Position numbers and translations under genes: made by a program
Notes under the pieces: generated by a model
What the model was told of the DNA's origin: nothing
The model's input: the letters and a program-made list of their open reading frames with translations, nothing else
Database searches by the model: none
NCBI RefSeq assembly: GCF_954871325.1
Contig: NC_088775.1
Span: forward strand, 44,927,561 to 44,991,560
Length of the DNA stretch: 64,000 nucleotides
From: Gordionus sp. m RMFG-2023
Lineage: Eukaryota; Nematomorpha; Gordioida; Chordodea; Parachordodidae
Reading direction: 5' to 3'
Shown here: in pieces, positions 10,690 to 20,689 of the stretch
Numbering within the stretch: position 1 is the first letter of the stretch
How the letters are laid out: each line of letters starts with the position of its first letter

Positions 10690-11560
10690 CCCCAAATTCT
10701 CTATCACCGCGCCTTTTTCCCATTTTTCCATTTTCCATACATTCTAACCCAAACCAATTGATTCACTATATATTTCACCTGATTTTCCTTCTCCTGTATC
10801 TCCACAATTTCCCCAGGTTTCAACATATCCAAAACATATTTATTTTTCGACCTAACAATATTTCCGCAGGCGATTTACCATCTTTGCCTTTAGCATTATT
10901 ATAATACAACTGCAATACCCATATTTCACTTCGGTTATCTTTAGTTTTCATTAACCAACTTTTAACAATCTCCACCATCCTTTCCGCCTGTCCATTCGAA
11001 CTAGGATGGTACGGTGGTGTAACTATATGATTCACATTTAATTTGATACAAAATTTTTTATCCTATACTAATAAATGCTGGACCTCCATCCGATACCATA
11101 ACTTTCGGTATCCCAAATCTCGAAAATATTTTTTTACAAAATTTTTTTACAATTCCCGTGGATAACCCATGTACCTCCAAGAATTCTATCCACTTCGAAA
11201 AAGAATCCACCATTAAAACAAATTTTTTCCCTTCCCACTCGAAAAAGTCCAAATGAATTCTTTCCCAAGGTTCTTTAGTTTTCAGCCAACTACTATTTTT
11301 ATCTTTAGGGGGCATATTGGCACAGGCATTACAAACCTCACAATTTTTCCCTAATTTATCAATTTCTTCATTTATACCCGGCCACCATATGTATTCCCGT
11401 CCCCATTGTTTTATTTTCGTAATTCCTTGATGACCCGCATGTAAAATATCTAAAATTTTTCCTCTTAAATTACGAGGAATGATCGCTCTATTTCCTCTCA
11501 TAATACATTTATCTACTATAGTTAATTCCGCTTCCACATTTTTAAATTTCCTTCCCTGAT
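10690..11560 (-). pseudogene. Gypsy-1 integrase
   Basis: The minus-strand reading has the zinc-binding HHCC module (HAGHQGITKIK, then CEVCNAC), then the catalytic core IHLDFFEW (first Asp), VMVSDGGPAF (second Asp) and SSNGQAERMVEIVKSW (Glu). A frameshift at about 11050 separates the second and third catalytic motifs. The C-terminal QLVWVRMYGKWKNGKKAR lies in another frame near 10700. The enzyme would insert the cDNA and generate the 5-bp duplication. The frameshift disables this copy. Confidence 0.8.
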
Positions 11561-11564
11561 CACT

Positions 11565-12703
11565 TCATGGTTTTTTCCCAGTAATCCACAATTTTACCAA
11601 ATTCAATTCTTTATCCTTCATAGTATATCTCTGAATATCCTCCCATTTGGTAGGACTACCCTTTAACACTTTAGTTAACATCCTGATAAGAGCTTCCTCT
11701 CCATTTTCTTCATCAATTTTCACCTCTTGTTTCTCATCAATGATTTCTAATCTAGACATAATGTCCGGCAAATGATTCTCTTTTCCCTGCCTATACTTCA
11801 ACTCCAAATCAAAACTTACCACCAGCAGTAACCACCTTTGCAACCGAGGCAACATTATTAACTCCTTATTATCTTTTTTGAAAAGATGTATTAAGGGTTT
11901 ATGATCTGTATACACTACAAATTTCTTCCCTATCAAATATTCTCTGCATTTTGTCAATCCAAAAATAACTGCCAAAGCTTCTTGTTCTATCACCGAATAT
12001 CTGGTTTCCACCTCTCTGAATACCCTCGAAAAAAATATTACCGGTCTTTCTACACCTTCTATCACATGCAATAAAGCTCCTCCAACACCTTTATTCGAGG
12101 CATCTACCGCCAAAATAACCTCCAATTCGCTGTTAAAACATACTAAAATAGGCTCCTTGCTAATTTGTAATTTTAACCACTCAAACGCCAATTCTTGTTC
12201 ATCTTTCCACTCAAAAGATACATTTTTCCGTAATAACTCATATAAGGGAGCTGCCACCTTTGCAAAATCTTCAATAAATCTATGGTAATAATTTACCATT
12301 CCCATAAACGATTGAATTTCAGCCTTATTCACCGGCTTTCTCATATTCGCAATACTTATCAAATTTTTATCCAACGGTTTTACCTCTATTCCATTTATCT
12401 TATGTCCCAAATATACAACTTCGGTAACTCCCATAACACTTTTTTCACTACTCGCACGCAATCCTTTAACTTTTATTCGTTCAAAAACCTCTTCCAACCT
12501 TCTATTATGTTGTTCTACCGTTATTCCTGTAATCAATACATCATCCATATAATAAAAAAAACCTTCTAACCCTTGAAAAACCGCAGCCATTGTCCTCTGA
12601 AAAATTGGTGCTGAAACACTTAATCCAAATGGCAATCTACAAAACGTAAACAATCCTTTAAACGTCGTTATGGTTAACAATTTTCTCGTAGATTCTTTCA
12701 TAG
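11565..12703 (-). CDS. Gypsy-1 RT C-terminal half and RNase H
   Basis: On the minus strand the RT reads FCRLPFGLSVSAPIFQRTM and then FYYMDDVLITG, an intact YMDD catalytic box. The thumb follows with VNYYHRFIEDFAKVAAPLYE. RNase H has ILAVDASNKGVGGALL (Asp), YSVIEQEALAVIFGL (Glu) and VVYTDHKPLIHLF (Asp), ending near ENHLPDIMSRLE. The N-terminal RT half is at 14167-14894 and the two halves are separated only by the hAT insertion. Taking out the hAT and one duplication leaves the frame open. The 378-residue frame has no internal stop. Confidence 0.88.
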
Positions 12704-12711
12704 GTAACTGC
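12704..12711. other. hAT target-site duplication, left copy
   Basis: GTAACTGC here is repeated exactly at 14159-14166 and is part of the gypsy-1 RT codons for Gln-Leu. Confidence 0.9.
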
Positions 12712-14158
12712 CAGTGGCGTATCCAGGATTTTCTTATAGGGGGGGAAATATATTTCTATTTTTAACTATTATTTACTAATTCGTGCTTATGGATAGATCA
12801 TTACAAGCCTCTTTTTTATTATTTCAAGTTAGGTATATTATATTTAATAAAGTTTTTTTAAATGTAAAGGTTTATTTATATGTAAAGTTGAAATAAAGTG
12901 TAATGTCATTTTTTTTATAAAATTTGCTTTAAAAACTAGCCTCAGCTTAAATTCTCATACAATATAAGTAGAATATAATTTTTTTTATTGAAAATACTAA
13001 TAGTAGTTTAAAATATTGACTAGAAAATAATTAAATTAACAAGTTTTTTTTAACTTCTTATCAAATACAAGATTTTTAATTATTTCGTTTGTCTTTGGAA
13101 CCAAATCTCTGTGTATAATTAACAGAGCTAACCCATTTAGCCGAGATTCAGTACTTCGTAAATATGTTTTCAACCTTCTCAAGTTGGAAAAAGTCCTTTC
13201 ATTCGTACATGTTGTAATAGGCAAACATGCAAGAATATAAAACAACTTCGAAATATTAGGAAATTGAGCCAAGGTTTCTTTACACCGATTGAGCGCATCA
13301 ATAGCATGCTCAGGTAAAATAGCTAAACGTATAAATATTTATACCACAATTCGAATTCACTGATTAAATTTATTTCAGTATCAATCTCATAGGAATAAAA
13401 TTTTTCTAAATATTTAATTTTACCAATAGTGGCATTAGAAAATGAAGAAGGATCTTTGGGTAATAAAACTTGAAGATTGCTAAAGACTTGTTTTTTATCT
13501 AAAACCCGTACTTTTATTTGCTATAAAAAAGTATCTAAGAATGGGATGAAAATGGATATTTTAGAATATTCGTTGAGCCAATATTTATTTTCATCTCAAA
13601 AATGGCCTAGGTGCTAGACGAGGTTTAATTAGTATTATATCATAAAATTTAGCCTTCGATTCAACGTCTAGATAAATATTATGAAAATATTTATCTACAT
13701 TCATTCTTATTGTATCTACCTGTTCATGTATATTTTCCGCCAAATCAATAACTTGAACCAAATCTAAATTTGGTTTTTGTAAATTTCTACAAAGTAGTGA
13801 GCTAAAAATAATTTATTGATGCAACTAGCAGCAATGATAAACTCTGATTGATCAATTGAATTCAATAATGATATCGCTGCTAACGACACATTACTTTTTT
13901 TCATGCTCAGCCTTATTTATAAATTATCGTTTGATTTCAATCTCTTTGACTAAATATTTTTACATTTTATTAATATTTTTGAATAATATGTTGAAAAATT
14001 AATATTCAAATATTTGTAAAATTTTGATTTGTGTGGGTAGGGGGGGTCTGGGGGGTGGGGGTAAAATTTTTATTAGCTTAAAATGATATTTATGAAAATA
14101 GTCAAATTTGCGATGGGGGGGGAAATTTCCCCCTTTCCCCCCATTGGTTACGCGCCTG
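12712..14158. mobile_element. hAT transposon inserted in the gypsy-1 RT
   Basis: 1447 bp with ends CAGTGGCGTATCCAG and, reversed, CAGGCGCGTAACCAA (11 of 15 matching), flanked by the perfect 8-bp duplication GTAACTGC. G and C runs lie close to both ends (GGGGGGG near 12738 and 14040-14140). Only the C-terminal transposase region survives inside, so it is internally deleted and non-autonomous. Confidence 0.92.
13036..13272 (-). pseudogene. hAT transposase C-terminal dimerisation region (ZMYM1-like type)
   Basis: Minus-strand reading: YILACLPITTCTNERTFSNL, then LKTYLRSTESRLNGLALLII and HRD. This is the conserved hATC block, where P-x-x-x-x-x-x-E-R-x-F-S-x-L mediates transposase dimerisation. 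About 78 residues remain of a protein that usually exceeds 500. A further decayed stretch of the same gene may lie at 13280-13930, but it carries many stops. Confidence 0.8.
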
Positions 14159-14894
14159 GTAACTGCAAATACGCACATGAAAAATCTATTTTTGAAAAAT
14201 ACTTCGCCCCCTTTAAATTCGCTAAAATTTCTTCAATTCTCGGCAACGGATACTTTACTTCCACAACCCATGGATTTAAAGTTACTCTAAAATCCGCACA
14301 AATCCTTAACTTACCATTAGCTTTCCTTACCGGAACTAATGGAGTTGCCCATTCACTATATCCAATGGGACAAATTATTCTATCTCTTAACCAATTATCC
14401 AATCCTTTTTCCATTTCTGCTCTCCATTCAAACGGTACCCTCCTAACAGCACAATATTGTGGAATAAACCCTTCTTTCAAACGTATATCTACTTCATAAT
14501 CTACTAAACGTCCCAATCTTTCATCAAAAATTTCTTTATATTTTTCCTTCAAATTAACCATTGCCTTCCTTAACACCACTAAATCTTCTTTACTTTCATT
14601 TTCTATTTTTTTTCTAACCAACTTCACCGGAAAATTTTGTGCTACAGACAATTTTTCTCTCTCTAAATTCGAATCTTTGCAAATTCCATCACCACTCATA
14701 TAACTATCCTCCAATCCCGATTCCCTTGAAATCAACTTTTTGTCTACCTCACTAAAATTTTCATCACTTGCTTCCAAAATATTATCCATCTCTACATCCA
14801 CAAAAATATCATCAATATCCAAATTAACATTTTCCCCAGAATCATATATTATAGCTTGTTCATTATTCACACGATCAGGCTCCTCCTGATCCAT
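14148..14894 (-). CDS. Gypsy-1 RT N-terminal half with acidic leader
   Basis: From the ATG at 14894 there are about 100 acidic residues, followed by RT. The visible motifs are FDERLGRLVDYEVDIRLKEG, YSEWATPLVPVRKANGKLRI and CADFRVTLNPW. KIDFSCAYLQLP follows and contains the first catalytic Asp. The last two codons shown belong to the inserted hAT. The RT continues at 12703. The upstream frame (14909-15091) is also acidic and open, and likely continues the protease-RT linker across a frameshift. Confidence 0.85.
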   Translation of the reverse strand: MDQEEPDRVNNEQAIIYDSGENVNLDIDDIFVDVEMDNILEASDENFSEVDKKLISRESGLEDSYMSGDGICKDSNLEREKLSVAQNFPVKLVRKKIENESKEDLVVLRKAMVNLKEKYKEIFDERLGRLVDYEVDIRLKEGFIPQYCAVRRVPFEWRAEMEKGLDNWLRDRIICPIGYSEWATPLVPVRKANGKLRICADFRVTLNPWVVEVKYPLPRIEEILANLKGAKYFSKIDFSCAYLQLPGA

Positions 14895-14908
14895 TTTTCC
14901 ATTTATAA

Positions 14909-15700
14909 TTATTTCATTTCTGAGAATTTCCTCAAAATCCTTTCTCGAATTTTTAGTTTCCTCGATTTTAATATTCCAATTTCCGAAATTCCATTTATTT
15001 CATTATCACAAACTTTCTGATTATCATTTTCCATATTTTCCACTTTAATATTCTCCAAAATTTCAATTTCCACCAATTCATTTTCCACCAATTCGTTTTC
15101 CTGATTTTTAATATCTACCTCCTTTACGGATGTTTCTAACGTTTCAATATTTTTATCATCCTTTTCCCTTGAAATATATTCAAAAATTTATTTTCTAATT
15201 TAAATTTAGATATCCAATTCCATCCCAAAATCGCATAACCTCTTCTTTTATTATCCACAAATCCAAAAATTGTACTACCCCTTTAACTAACACTGGTAAA
15301 TTCACTTTCCCCAAAACCGAAATTACAGTTAGATTTAACTGTTTAATTATCATTTATTAATTGCTCATTCGGCCATAAATTTGAAAATTCCTTATACCCC
15401 ATTACCGATATAGTTGCCCCGTATCTACATTAGAATTTCCTTGTTTCCAACATTAATTTTCACCCTCGGACATTCATCATAATTAATATCTTTTTTCACC
15501 AAATCTGGTATAATACAAATTTGTATATTTGCCCTGGGCCACTCATTCTCCTTATTTTTAACCACTAATTTATTACTATTTTTCCTTTCTTCAATTTCCA
15601 AATTATTTTCAATATTTAATATATTTCCTAATAATAAAGTTTTTCCCTTGTCTAATGGGTTTTCCGATGTAATAACCCCACATATTGATTCATGTCCACC
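14909..15700 (-). pseudogene. Gypsy-1 protease region, degraded
   Basis: Short open pieces remain. In the minus strand near 15210-15260, YAILGWNWISKF corresponds to IMGWDWIVQL of gypsy-2, which follows the aspartic protease active site. The DTG motif is not clearly readable and several stops are present. It lies between gag and RT as expected. Confidence 0.55.
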
Positions 15701-15718
15701 ATATAGTCATGTGACGGG

Positions 15719-16432
15719 TCAATCTCTCGCATAATGCCCAATGTTACGACATTTGAAATATGTTACATCTTCGACATTCCTTTTTTCATAGATATTTTTT
15801 CCCCCTTTTTTTATATATTCTACCGCCGGAAATGCTTTAGAATTTTCTTGTTGATTCTTAAAACACTTATCATGACCATGACCAAAATTTCCACAATTTC
15901 CACAAGCCTTTTGATTTTCATTCACCAATTTGTATGCCGGAACATAACACTCATCCGTTTTATGCCCTTTATTCCCACACCTTTTACAAATTATGGTTAA
16001 CACACTTGGATTTCTCATCTCATTACACCCCCTACTGATATGTCCAAACTTCCCACAATTATAACACTTTTTATTTTCCCTTTCATCATTCCCATACACT
16101 CCTTTTCCTTCATTTTTCTTTTCCAATTCTTCTATTTTAATTTTCATTTCTGTCATTTCTGTTCTCAACATCTCTTTTTCCTTTTTAATCAACTCCAATT
16201 TTTCCATTTTCTTCCTTTCTTCCATTTCTTTTATCTCTATTTCCTTCCTTTCACTTTCCCATTCCTCCCTCATTTCCCTTCCCATTTCTTCAATATTAAT
16301 CTCCTTTTTTTTATGTTCCATTTTTTTAATTTCCTTTTCCTCTTTTTTTTCATTTTCTTCAATTTTTCCATTTTCTCTTTTTTTCAGACTCTCTAACGAA
16401 ATCTGTTTTATTAATATCAATTTCACATACAT
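15719..16432 (-). CDS. Gypsy-1 Gag, coiled-coil and nucleocapsid part
   Basis: About 237 residues. Residues 1-110 are almost all Lys, Glu and Met and predict a long coiled coil. Three perfect CCHC knuckles follow: CYNCGKFGHISRGC, CKRCGNKGHKTDEC and CGNCGNFGHGHDKC. The fourth (FKCRNIGHYARD) has lost its first Cys, and a TGA replaces the last one at the end of the frame. These knuckles bind genomic RNA during particle assembly. A +1 or -1 shift separates this from the N-terminal part at 16497-16733. The T-rich plus-strand frame at 16040-16396 is only its shadow. Confidence 0.8.
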   Translation of the reverse strand: MYVKLILIKQISLESLKKRENGKIEENEKKEEKEIKKMEHKKKEINIEEMGREMREEWESERKEIEIKEMEERKKMEKLELIKKEKEMLRTEMTEMKIKIEELEKKNEGKGVYGNDERENKKCYNCGKFGHISRGCNEMRNPSVLTIICKRCGNKGHKTDECYVPAYKLVNENQKACGNCGNFGHGHDKCFKNQQENSKAFPAVEYIKKGGKNIYEKRNVEDVTYFKCRNIGHYARD

Positions 16433-16496
16433 TTTTTTCAGAATCTCTGACGATATCTGTTTCTAATAATTTTCATTTTTCACCATATATATTTCA

Positions 16497-16733
16497 TTAA
16501 ATAAATTCAATATTCCTCTTAAATTTTTCAATTTTTTTATTTTTCTCCCTTTCCACTTGCTCTAACACTCCTCTTACTCGATTTATATCTTTATTCCCAT
16601 TTCTTTTCTTATACCAAAAATATATTATAACCCATAATATAAAAACCACTAATATTCCAAAATACATTCTTAACGGCTCAACATTTTTGACCTCAAAATA
16701 ATTGTTGGTCTTAATATTTTTGCGATTTAGCAT
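16497..16733 (-). CDS. Gypsy-1 Gag N-terminus with membrane segment
   Basis: 78 residues from the ATG at 16733. Residues about 21-42 (RMYFGILVVFILWVIIYFWY) form a clear hydrophobic helix followed by KKRNGNK and a charged, probably helical tail that would run into the coiled coil at 16432. The position mirrors the membrane segment at the start of gypsy-2 Gag, so it is probably real and not chance. Gypsy Gag proteins normally lack a membrane span. Confidence 0.6.
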   Translation of the reverse strand: MLNRKNIKTNNYFEVKNVEPLRMYFGILVVFILWVIIYFWYKKRNGNKDINRVRGVLEQVEREKNKKIEKFKRNIEFI

Positions 16734-17035
16734 TTCCTTAAAATTATTTTTACTTTAAATTCTTAATTTTCAAATCTAAATTCTTTAACTCTATAAAAAA
16801 CTTATCAATAATTTTATCAAAAAAATTTTCACTGTCTTAAATGATAAAATATACAATACCGAAATTATTCTGAAAATTATTAATACACAATAATACATAA
16901 AATTTCAAAAAAAATATCAAATTTTACCTTTTTTTTAACGAATTTCCTTTTTCCTTTTATAATTTTCTGGCCTGTTTCGTAACGGTAGTCATTGGTCTTC
17001 CGAATTAATTTTTTTTTTAAATACAGGTATCTTTT

Positions 17036-17050
17036 AAATTGGAGGCACCA
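17036..17050 (-). promoter_or_regulatory. Likely primer-binding site of gypsy-1
   Basis: The minus strand reads TGGTGCCTCCAATTT from 17050. TGG would pair with the CCA end of a tRNA. It follows the partial LTR copy with a one-base spacer. I did not assign the tRNA. Confidence 0.55.
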
Positions 17051-17051
17051 C

Positions 17052-17081
17052 TTTTGAGATTATACTTAAAAATCTAGAACA
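17052..17081 (-). repeat. Internally deleted extra LTR copy
   Basis: The minus strand reads TGTTCTAG joined directly to ATTTTTAAGTATAATCTC and AAAA: the first 8 and last about 22 bases of the LTR with about 120 bp missing. It sits between the 5' LTR and the primer site, with a single G on each side. Confidence 0.8.
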
Positions 17082-17082
17082 C

Positions 17083-17234
17083 TTTTGAGATTATACTTAA
17101 AAATCTTTTATTTTTCAAAAACTAAAACCTAACAATCTATCAATAAAAAAAAATATATTAATACATTAAAAAAAATCAATATTATTTTCTTTTTAATTAA
17201 TAACAATAATAATAATATACATATACCTAGAACA
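17083..17234 (-). repeat. Gypsy-1 5' LTR
   Basis: 152 bp, starting TGTTCTAGGTATATG at 17234 and ending CTCAAAA at 17083. It is nearly identical to 7304-7453. Confidence 0.85.
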
Positions 17235-17239
17235 GTTAT

Positions 17240-17780
17240 CATCTCAGAATAGCAAATCAAAGTCTTTCGAAATCAACTGAAAATTCGAACAATACACTAA
17301 TCCCCCCCCCCCTCTCCATTCTTTATTTAAAACCAATATATCATTTTACAAATAAAATATAACGACATTTATAAAATTACCGGAATCCCTTATCGAAAAT
17401 ATATATTTCCCCTAAAAATGATAAATCTTTATACATTACATACATTTTTATGCTAGGTGTAAAATAATCTTTTATAAACATTATATTTTCGATAAAATTT
17501 TTCTGTGATATCTTATTTATTAGAATGATATTATTGTATGGTAATATTGTAATAATGGCAATAAAAACAAAGTGGCTATTTATAAAAAAGATCAATATCA
17601 AGTATGCAAAAATTATTTTAAAAAATTAATTTATCTTACTTTAACCATTAAAATGTGATCATATGTAATTTATAAAAACCTATATTTGTTCTTCCAATTT
17701 TTCGAATGATAGATAATATATGGAATTTAGCTTACTTTTTAAGTAATAATACAATATTAGAATATAACAAAACAAAAAAT
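17240..17780. other. MULE 3' non-coding segment after gypsy-1
   Basis: AT-rich with a C12 run near 17303-17316. No gene supported. Confidence 0.4.
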
Positions 17781-18479
17781 AATTTTAAATTTTTTATAAA
17801 ATAATAACACGCCATCTTGCGGATTTAATAATATTGAAATTTGAAATTAATTATTAGTGTTAGATTTTGAAGTTGATTATTATAAAAAAAAGGAAGATTA
17901 AATATTAAAATATATAACATCAAACCTTTTTTGTATTTAGAAGTACGGGTAACAATAATTTAAAATGATTTTTTTTTTTCTTTTAATATTCAAATAACAT
18001 TTTTTCAAAAAAAAATTTGAATAACGAAAGAAATTAATAATTTTTACATATACTAACAATTCCCAACTAAAATTATTATATAATAAATAATAATAACTAA
18101 TTATAATATTCAAAATATAAAAAAAAAGGAATTCATTATTTAAAAAAATGAATAAACACTACAATAATAACTAATTATAATATTCAAAAAAGTAATTACA
18201 TAACCATATAAAAAAATTAATAAAAAAAAGGAATTAATTATTTAAAAAAATGAATAAATACAACAATTAATATTTTTATATAATTATATTAAAAGATTTA
18301 AACGATTTATTATGAGATAAAAGATAATTCAACTATTAATGTATATTTCTTTATTATTGAATACATCTAAAAATTTAATTTTTTATAAGTTATTTATATC
18401 ATAGGAAAATGGATCTCACTACAAATAAAAGATAATATATAAAAATTTTTACCTTAGCATTCGCAATTTAGTCAAACCC
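17780..18479 (-). repeat. Right terminal inverted repeat of the MULE
   Basis: The reverse complement matches the left end (1099-1400) in two blocks. It includes an extra central segment of about 430 bp with an internal duplication (18080-18260). It ends at the AAATAAAA duplication beside the gypsy-2 LTR remainder. Confidence 0.75.
18080..18260. repeat. Two-copy tandem duplication inside the MULE right arm
   Basis: Two units of about 90-105 bp share AATAACTAATTATAATATTC and ATTATTTAAAAAAATGAATA. Confidence 0.7.
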
Positions 18480-18487
18480 AAATAAAA

Positions 18488-18662
18488 GTGTATAAAAAAA
18501 AACCTTACGTTTCTTTGCGATTTTTGTAATTTGAATAAGTTATTTCTATATTTAGATCTTTGCCAGTTTGGATTGTCTGCTCAATTTTGATAGTTCTTTT
18601 TATTTAGTTTTCTAGTTTGTCATTTCTATTTCTGTTTTTTTTAAATTTCGTCGTTTTTGACA
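18488..18662 (+). repeat. Gypsy-2 5' LTR, right portion
   Basis: It begins GTGTATAAAAAAAAACC and ends GTCGTTTTTGACA, matching the end of the 3' LTR (24993-25166). TTGCGATTTTTGTAATTTG and GGATTGTCTGCTCAATTTTG are shared. Confidence 0.88.
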
Positions 18663-18926
18663 GTTGTTGACCGTGACTACAGGATAGTCTTGATACCAAG
18701 GTTATTCGTTATTTTAAGGTAAAAACAATATTTTTATTTTATATTTTGTATCTCTCCTCAGGACAAAACGCAATCACATTTTTGTTTAAATTTTTTTAGA
18801 AATTTAATTAATTTTAAAAAAAGAAAGTTTAAAAAAATAAAGAAAAAAGAACGTATTTTCAAATATTCTAAAATTACTTATTTACCACGGCCGATTTAAA
18901 GTAATATAAATTTTCCATATCATGAG

Positions 18927-19722
18927 ATGGGCTTTATGTTTAATTTTGATATTGAACCTAGCTTATTTAATAAAATTTCGGAGTATCCGAGTATTACTTA
19001 TCAAAATTTGTATCAAATGGTTGATAAATTTGATGTAAATAATGCATTAGTGACAATTTTATTATTGATCATAATATGTAGGTTATCTATTATAATAAAA
19101 TTTTTGTTTGGAAAATGTACTCTGGTTGCGACCAAAGTATATGGTAATTGGAAAAGAGACACTCCGGTGTCGGCTGATTGTTGGAAAAAAATTTCGGTCT
19201 TGGAAAGTAATTTAAATGTGGTTTCAAATGAAATCAAGAACGGCAGACCAGAAATGGTAGAAACTTGAATGTAATAACGATGATCGTTTGGATATTATGG
19301 AGAAATCTGTAGTTATCCTCCGAGAATTGAAAGAAATAAAAGAAGTGATTAAGATTATATATAAGATTATATATCAAGATATAAATAAATTGGTTATTGC
19401 GAATGGTCCGACATGGTCAAATGGAAAAAATATCTCCGTTAAAAAAAATGGTTTTTCTGGTCAAAAGAAAATCTTAGAAGATTTGAAATGTACCCGCTGT
19501 AGGTATAGGGGCCACAATGTAGAGACCTGTGTGGTCAAAGAACATAATTTTCGTGAGGGTTTTCCGTTAAAGAAATTGACATTAGAAAATTCTAATGTTA
19601 GAAAAATTTCTGGCACCAACACGAATAAATGTGAGGTTCTACGATCGAATTATGGTAAATCCCGTTTGTTTTTTAAATGTAACAAACCGGGACATGTAGC
19701 CATAAATTGTATAGAAAATTGA
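18927..19722 (+). pseudogene. Gypsy-2 Gag with N-terminal membrane segment and zinc knuckles
   Basis: The first frame (18927-19268) has a strongly hydrophobic stretch at residues 39-61 (ALVTILLLIIICRLSIIIKF). A frameshift near 19260 leads into the second frame (to 19722). That frame starts with a helical segment (VVILRELKEIKEVIKIIY) and has one good knuckle, CTRCRYRGHNVETC. A second knuckle (FFKCNKPGHVAINC) has Phe in place of the first Cys. It is shorter than gypsy-1 Gag, with two knuckles instead of four. The 5' leader is 18663-18926; I see no typical TGG primer site right after the LTR. Confidence 0.75.
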
Positions 19723-19803
19723 CTATATGATTGCAAGTGTAATCATATAGTAAGTAAGAGATCGGAAGGTAGAAATAGTAATAAAGTAAATAACCACGCT
19801 GAA

Positions 19804-20688
19804 ATGAGATATGATTCTCGTAAAAGCCGTGGTTTTAACAGAAATTTTTTTTATCCTGATGATAAAAATAATGAAGATTCTAATAATTTTAAATGGGAGA
19901 AATATCCTAAGGGTATTGTTAAATATTCCGATAAAAGGGATGTTTATACTTTCAGATGGGAAAAATTTCCCAGTTATATTGCAAAAAAATATATGACTAT
20001 TGTTAATGAACGACTAAATTCCGAGTTGAATTTATGTTCAAATGGGAATTCTCATGAAACTGATATTTCAAATGAGATTAATATTGATCAATCAATTAAA
20101 ATATATGAGATTTTAATGACTGAGAGATTAGTCGAACCTTGTCCTTGTCCGAGAGTTACTGTAAGAGTTGACTCGAGGGACATCGACATGTTGTTCGACA
20201 CAGGGGCTAGCATTTCCATAATGTCTAGAAGAAATTATTATAAATATTGGCCTGGGGGTGAACTTGAAAAATCTATGTGTGTCAGACAATTTGATGGGTC
20301 TGAAATTGTAGTTTTGGGAAAAACTAAGTTGGGATTAATTCTCCATGATACCACATTTTTCCTAGATTTATGGGTAGTAAAGAAAGATGTGGAAACCATC
20401 ATGGGGTGGGATTGGATTGTTCAGTTAGGTCCTTTCAATGATTATTGGAATATTTTTGCCATACATAATGGTTCGGCCCTAAATGAGACTAAAAACAAAA
20501 GTATTGCTAATAGTGCTCGAGAAAAAATTTATGAAATAGAAGGGACAGAATTAACCGTAGAAGAAGAGAATTCAACCCTTAATTCTGATAGATATGTAAA
20601 TTCCACGGAATTAATGTTTAAGACCATATTAGCGTTGCTATTGGTATTCATGAATTACATAAAATGCGTGAAAATATATCTCTTTTAA
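19804..20688 (+). CDS. Gypsy-2 aspartic protease and protease-RT linker
   Basis: 294 residues from the ATG at 19804. An N-terminal region contains a repeated FKWEKYPKGIVKY / FRWEKFPSYIAKK motif. Then comes a retropepsin fold: VTVRVDSRDIDMLFDTGASI with the catalytic DTG, ending IMGWDWIVQLGPF. The tail to 20688 is acidic and corresponds to the linker before RT. The protease would mature Gag and Pol. A frameshift follows at about 20640-20690. Confidence 0.82.
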   Translation: MRYDSRKSRGFNRNFFYPDDKNNEDSNNFKWEKYPKGIVKYSDKRDVYTFRWEKFPSYIAKKYMTIVNERLNSELNLCSNGNSHETDISNEINIDQSIKIYEILMTERLVEPCPCPRVTVRVDSRDIDMLFDTGASISIMSRRNYYKYWPGGELEKSMCVRQFDGSEIVVLGKTKLGLILHDTTFFLDLWVVKKDVETIMGWDWIVQLGPFNDYWNIFAIHNGSALNETKNKSIANSAREKIYEIEGTELTVEEENSTLNSDRYVNSTELMFKTILALLLVFMNYIKCVKIYLF

Positions 20689-20689
20689 T

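Larger units (their letters stand above)
7304..17234 (-). mobile_element. Gypsy-1: Ty3/gypsy LTR retrotransposon with nested insertions
   Basis: The 5-bp duplication GTTAT lies at 7299-7303 and 17235-17239. LTRs of about 150 bp lie at 17083-17234 (5') and 7304-7453 (3') and differ at only a few sites. There is a polypurine tract beside the 3' LTR and a TGG-starting primer site near the 5' LTR. The internal order on the minus strand is gag, protease, RT, RNase H, integrase, zinc-knuckle ORF. It carries a hAT (12712-14158) and an inverted-repeat element (about 8770-10340). Similar LTRs suggest recent insertion, yet gag and integrase already carry stops or frameshifts. Confidence 0.88.
1099..18479 (+). 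mobile_element. MULE/Phantom-like DNA transposon with long inverted ends, hosting gypsy-1
   Basis: The duplication AAATAAAA flanks it (1091-1098 and 18480-18487) and the gypsy-2 LTR resumes on each side. The ends are inverted: the left end reads GCGGTTTGACTAAACTGCG from 1101, and the right end read backwards is GGGTTTGACTAAATTGCG. Inverted similarity continues for several hundred bp, as expected of MULE elements. Without gypsy-1 the element is about 7.4 kb and carries the OTU/transposase gene at 4148-6985. The duplication could be counted as 8 or 9 bp because the boundary falls in an A run. Confidence 0.8.

Noticed and set aside
16040-16396. 118-codon Phe-rich plus-strand frame
   Set aside because: It is the antisense shadow of the Lys/Glu-rich gypsy-1 Gag coiled coil.
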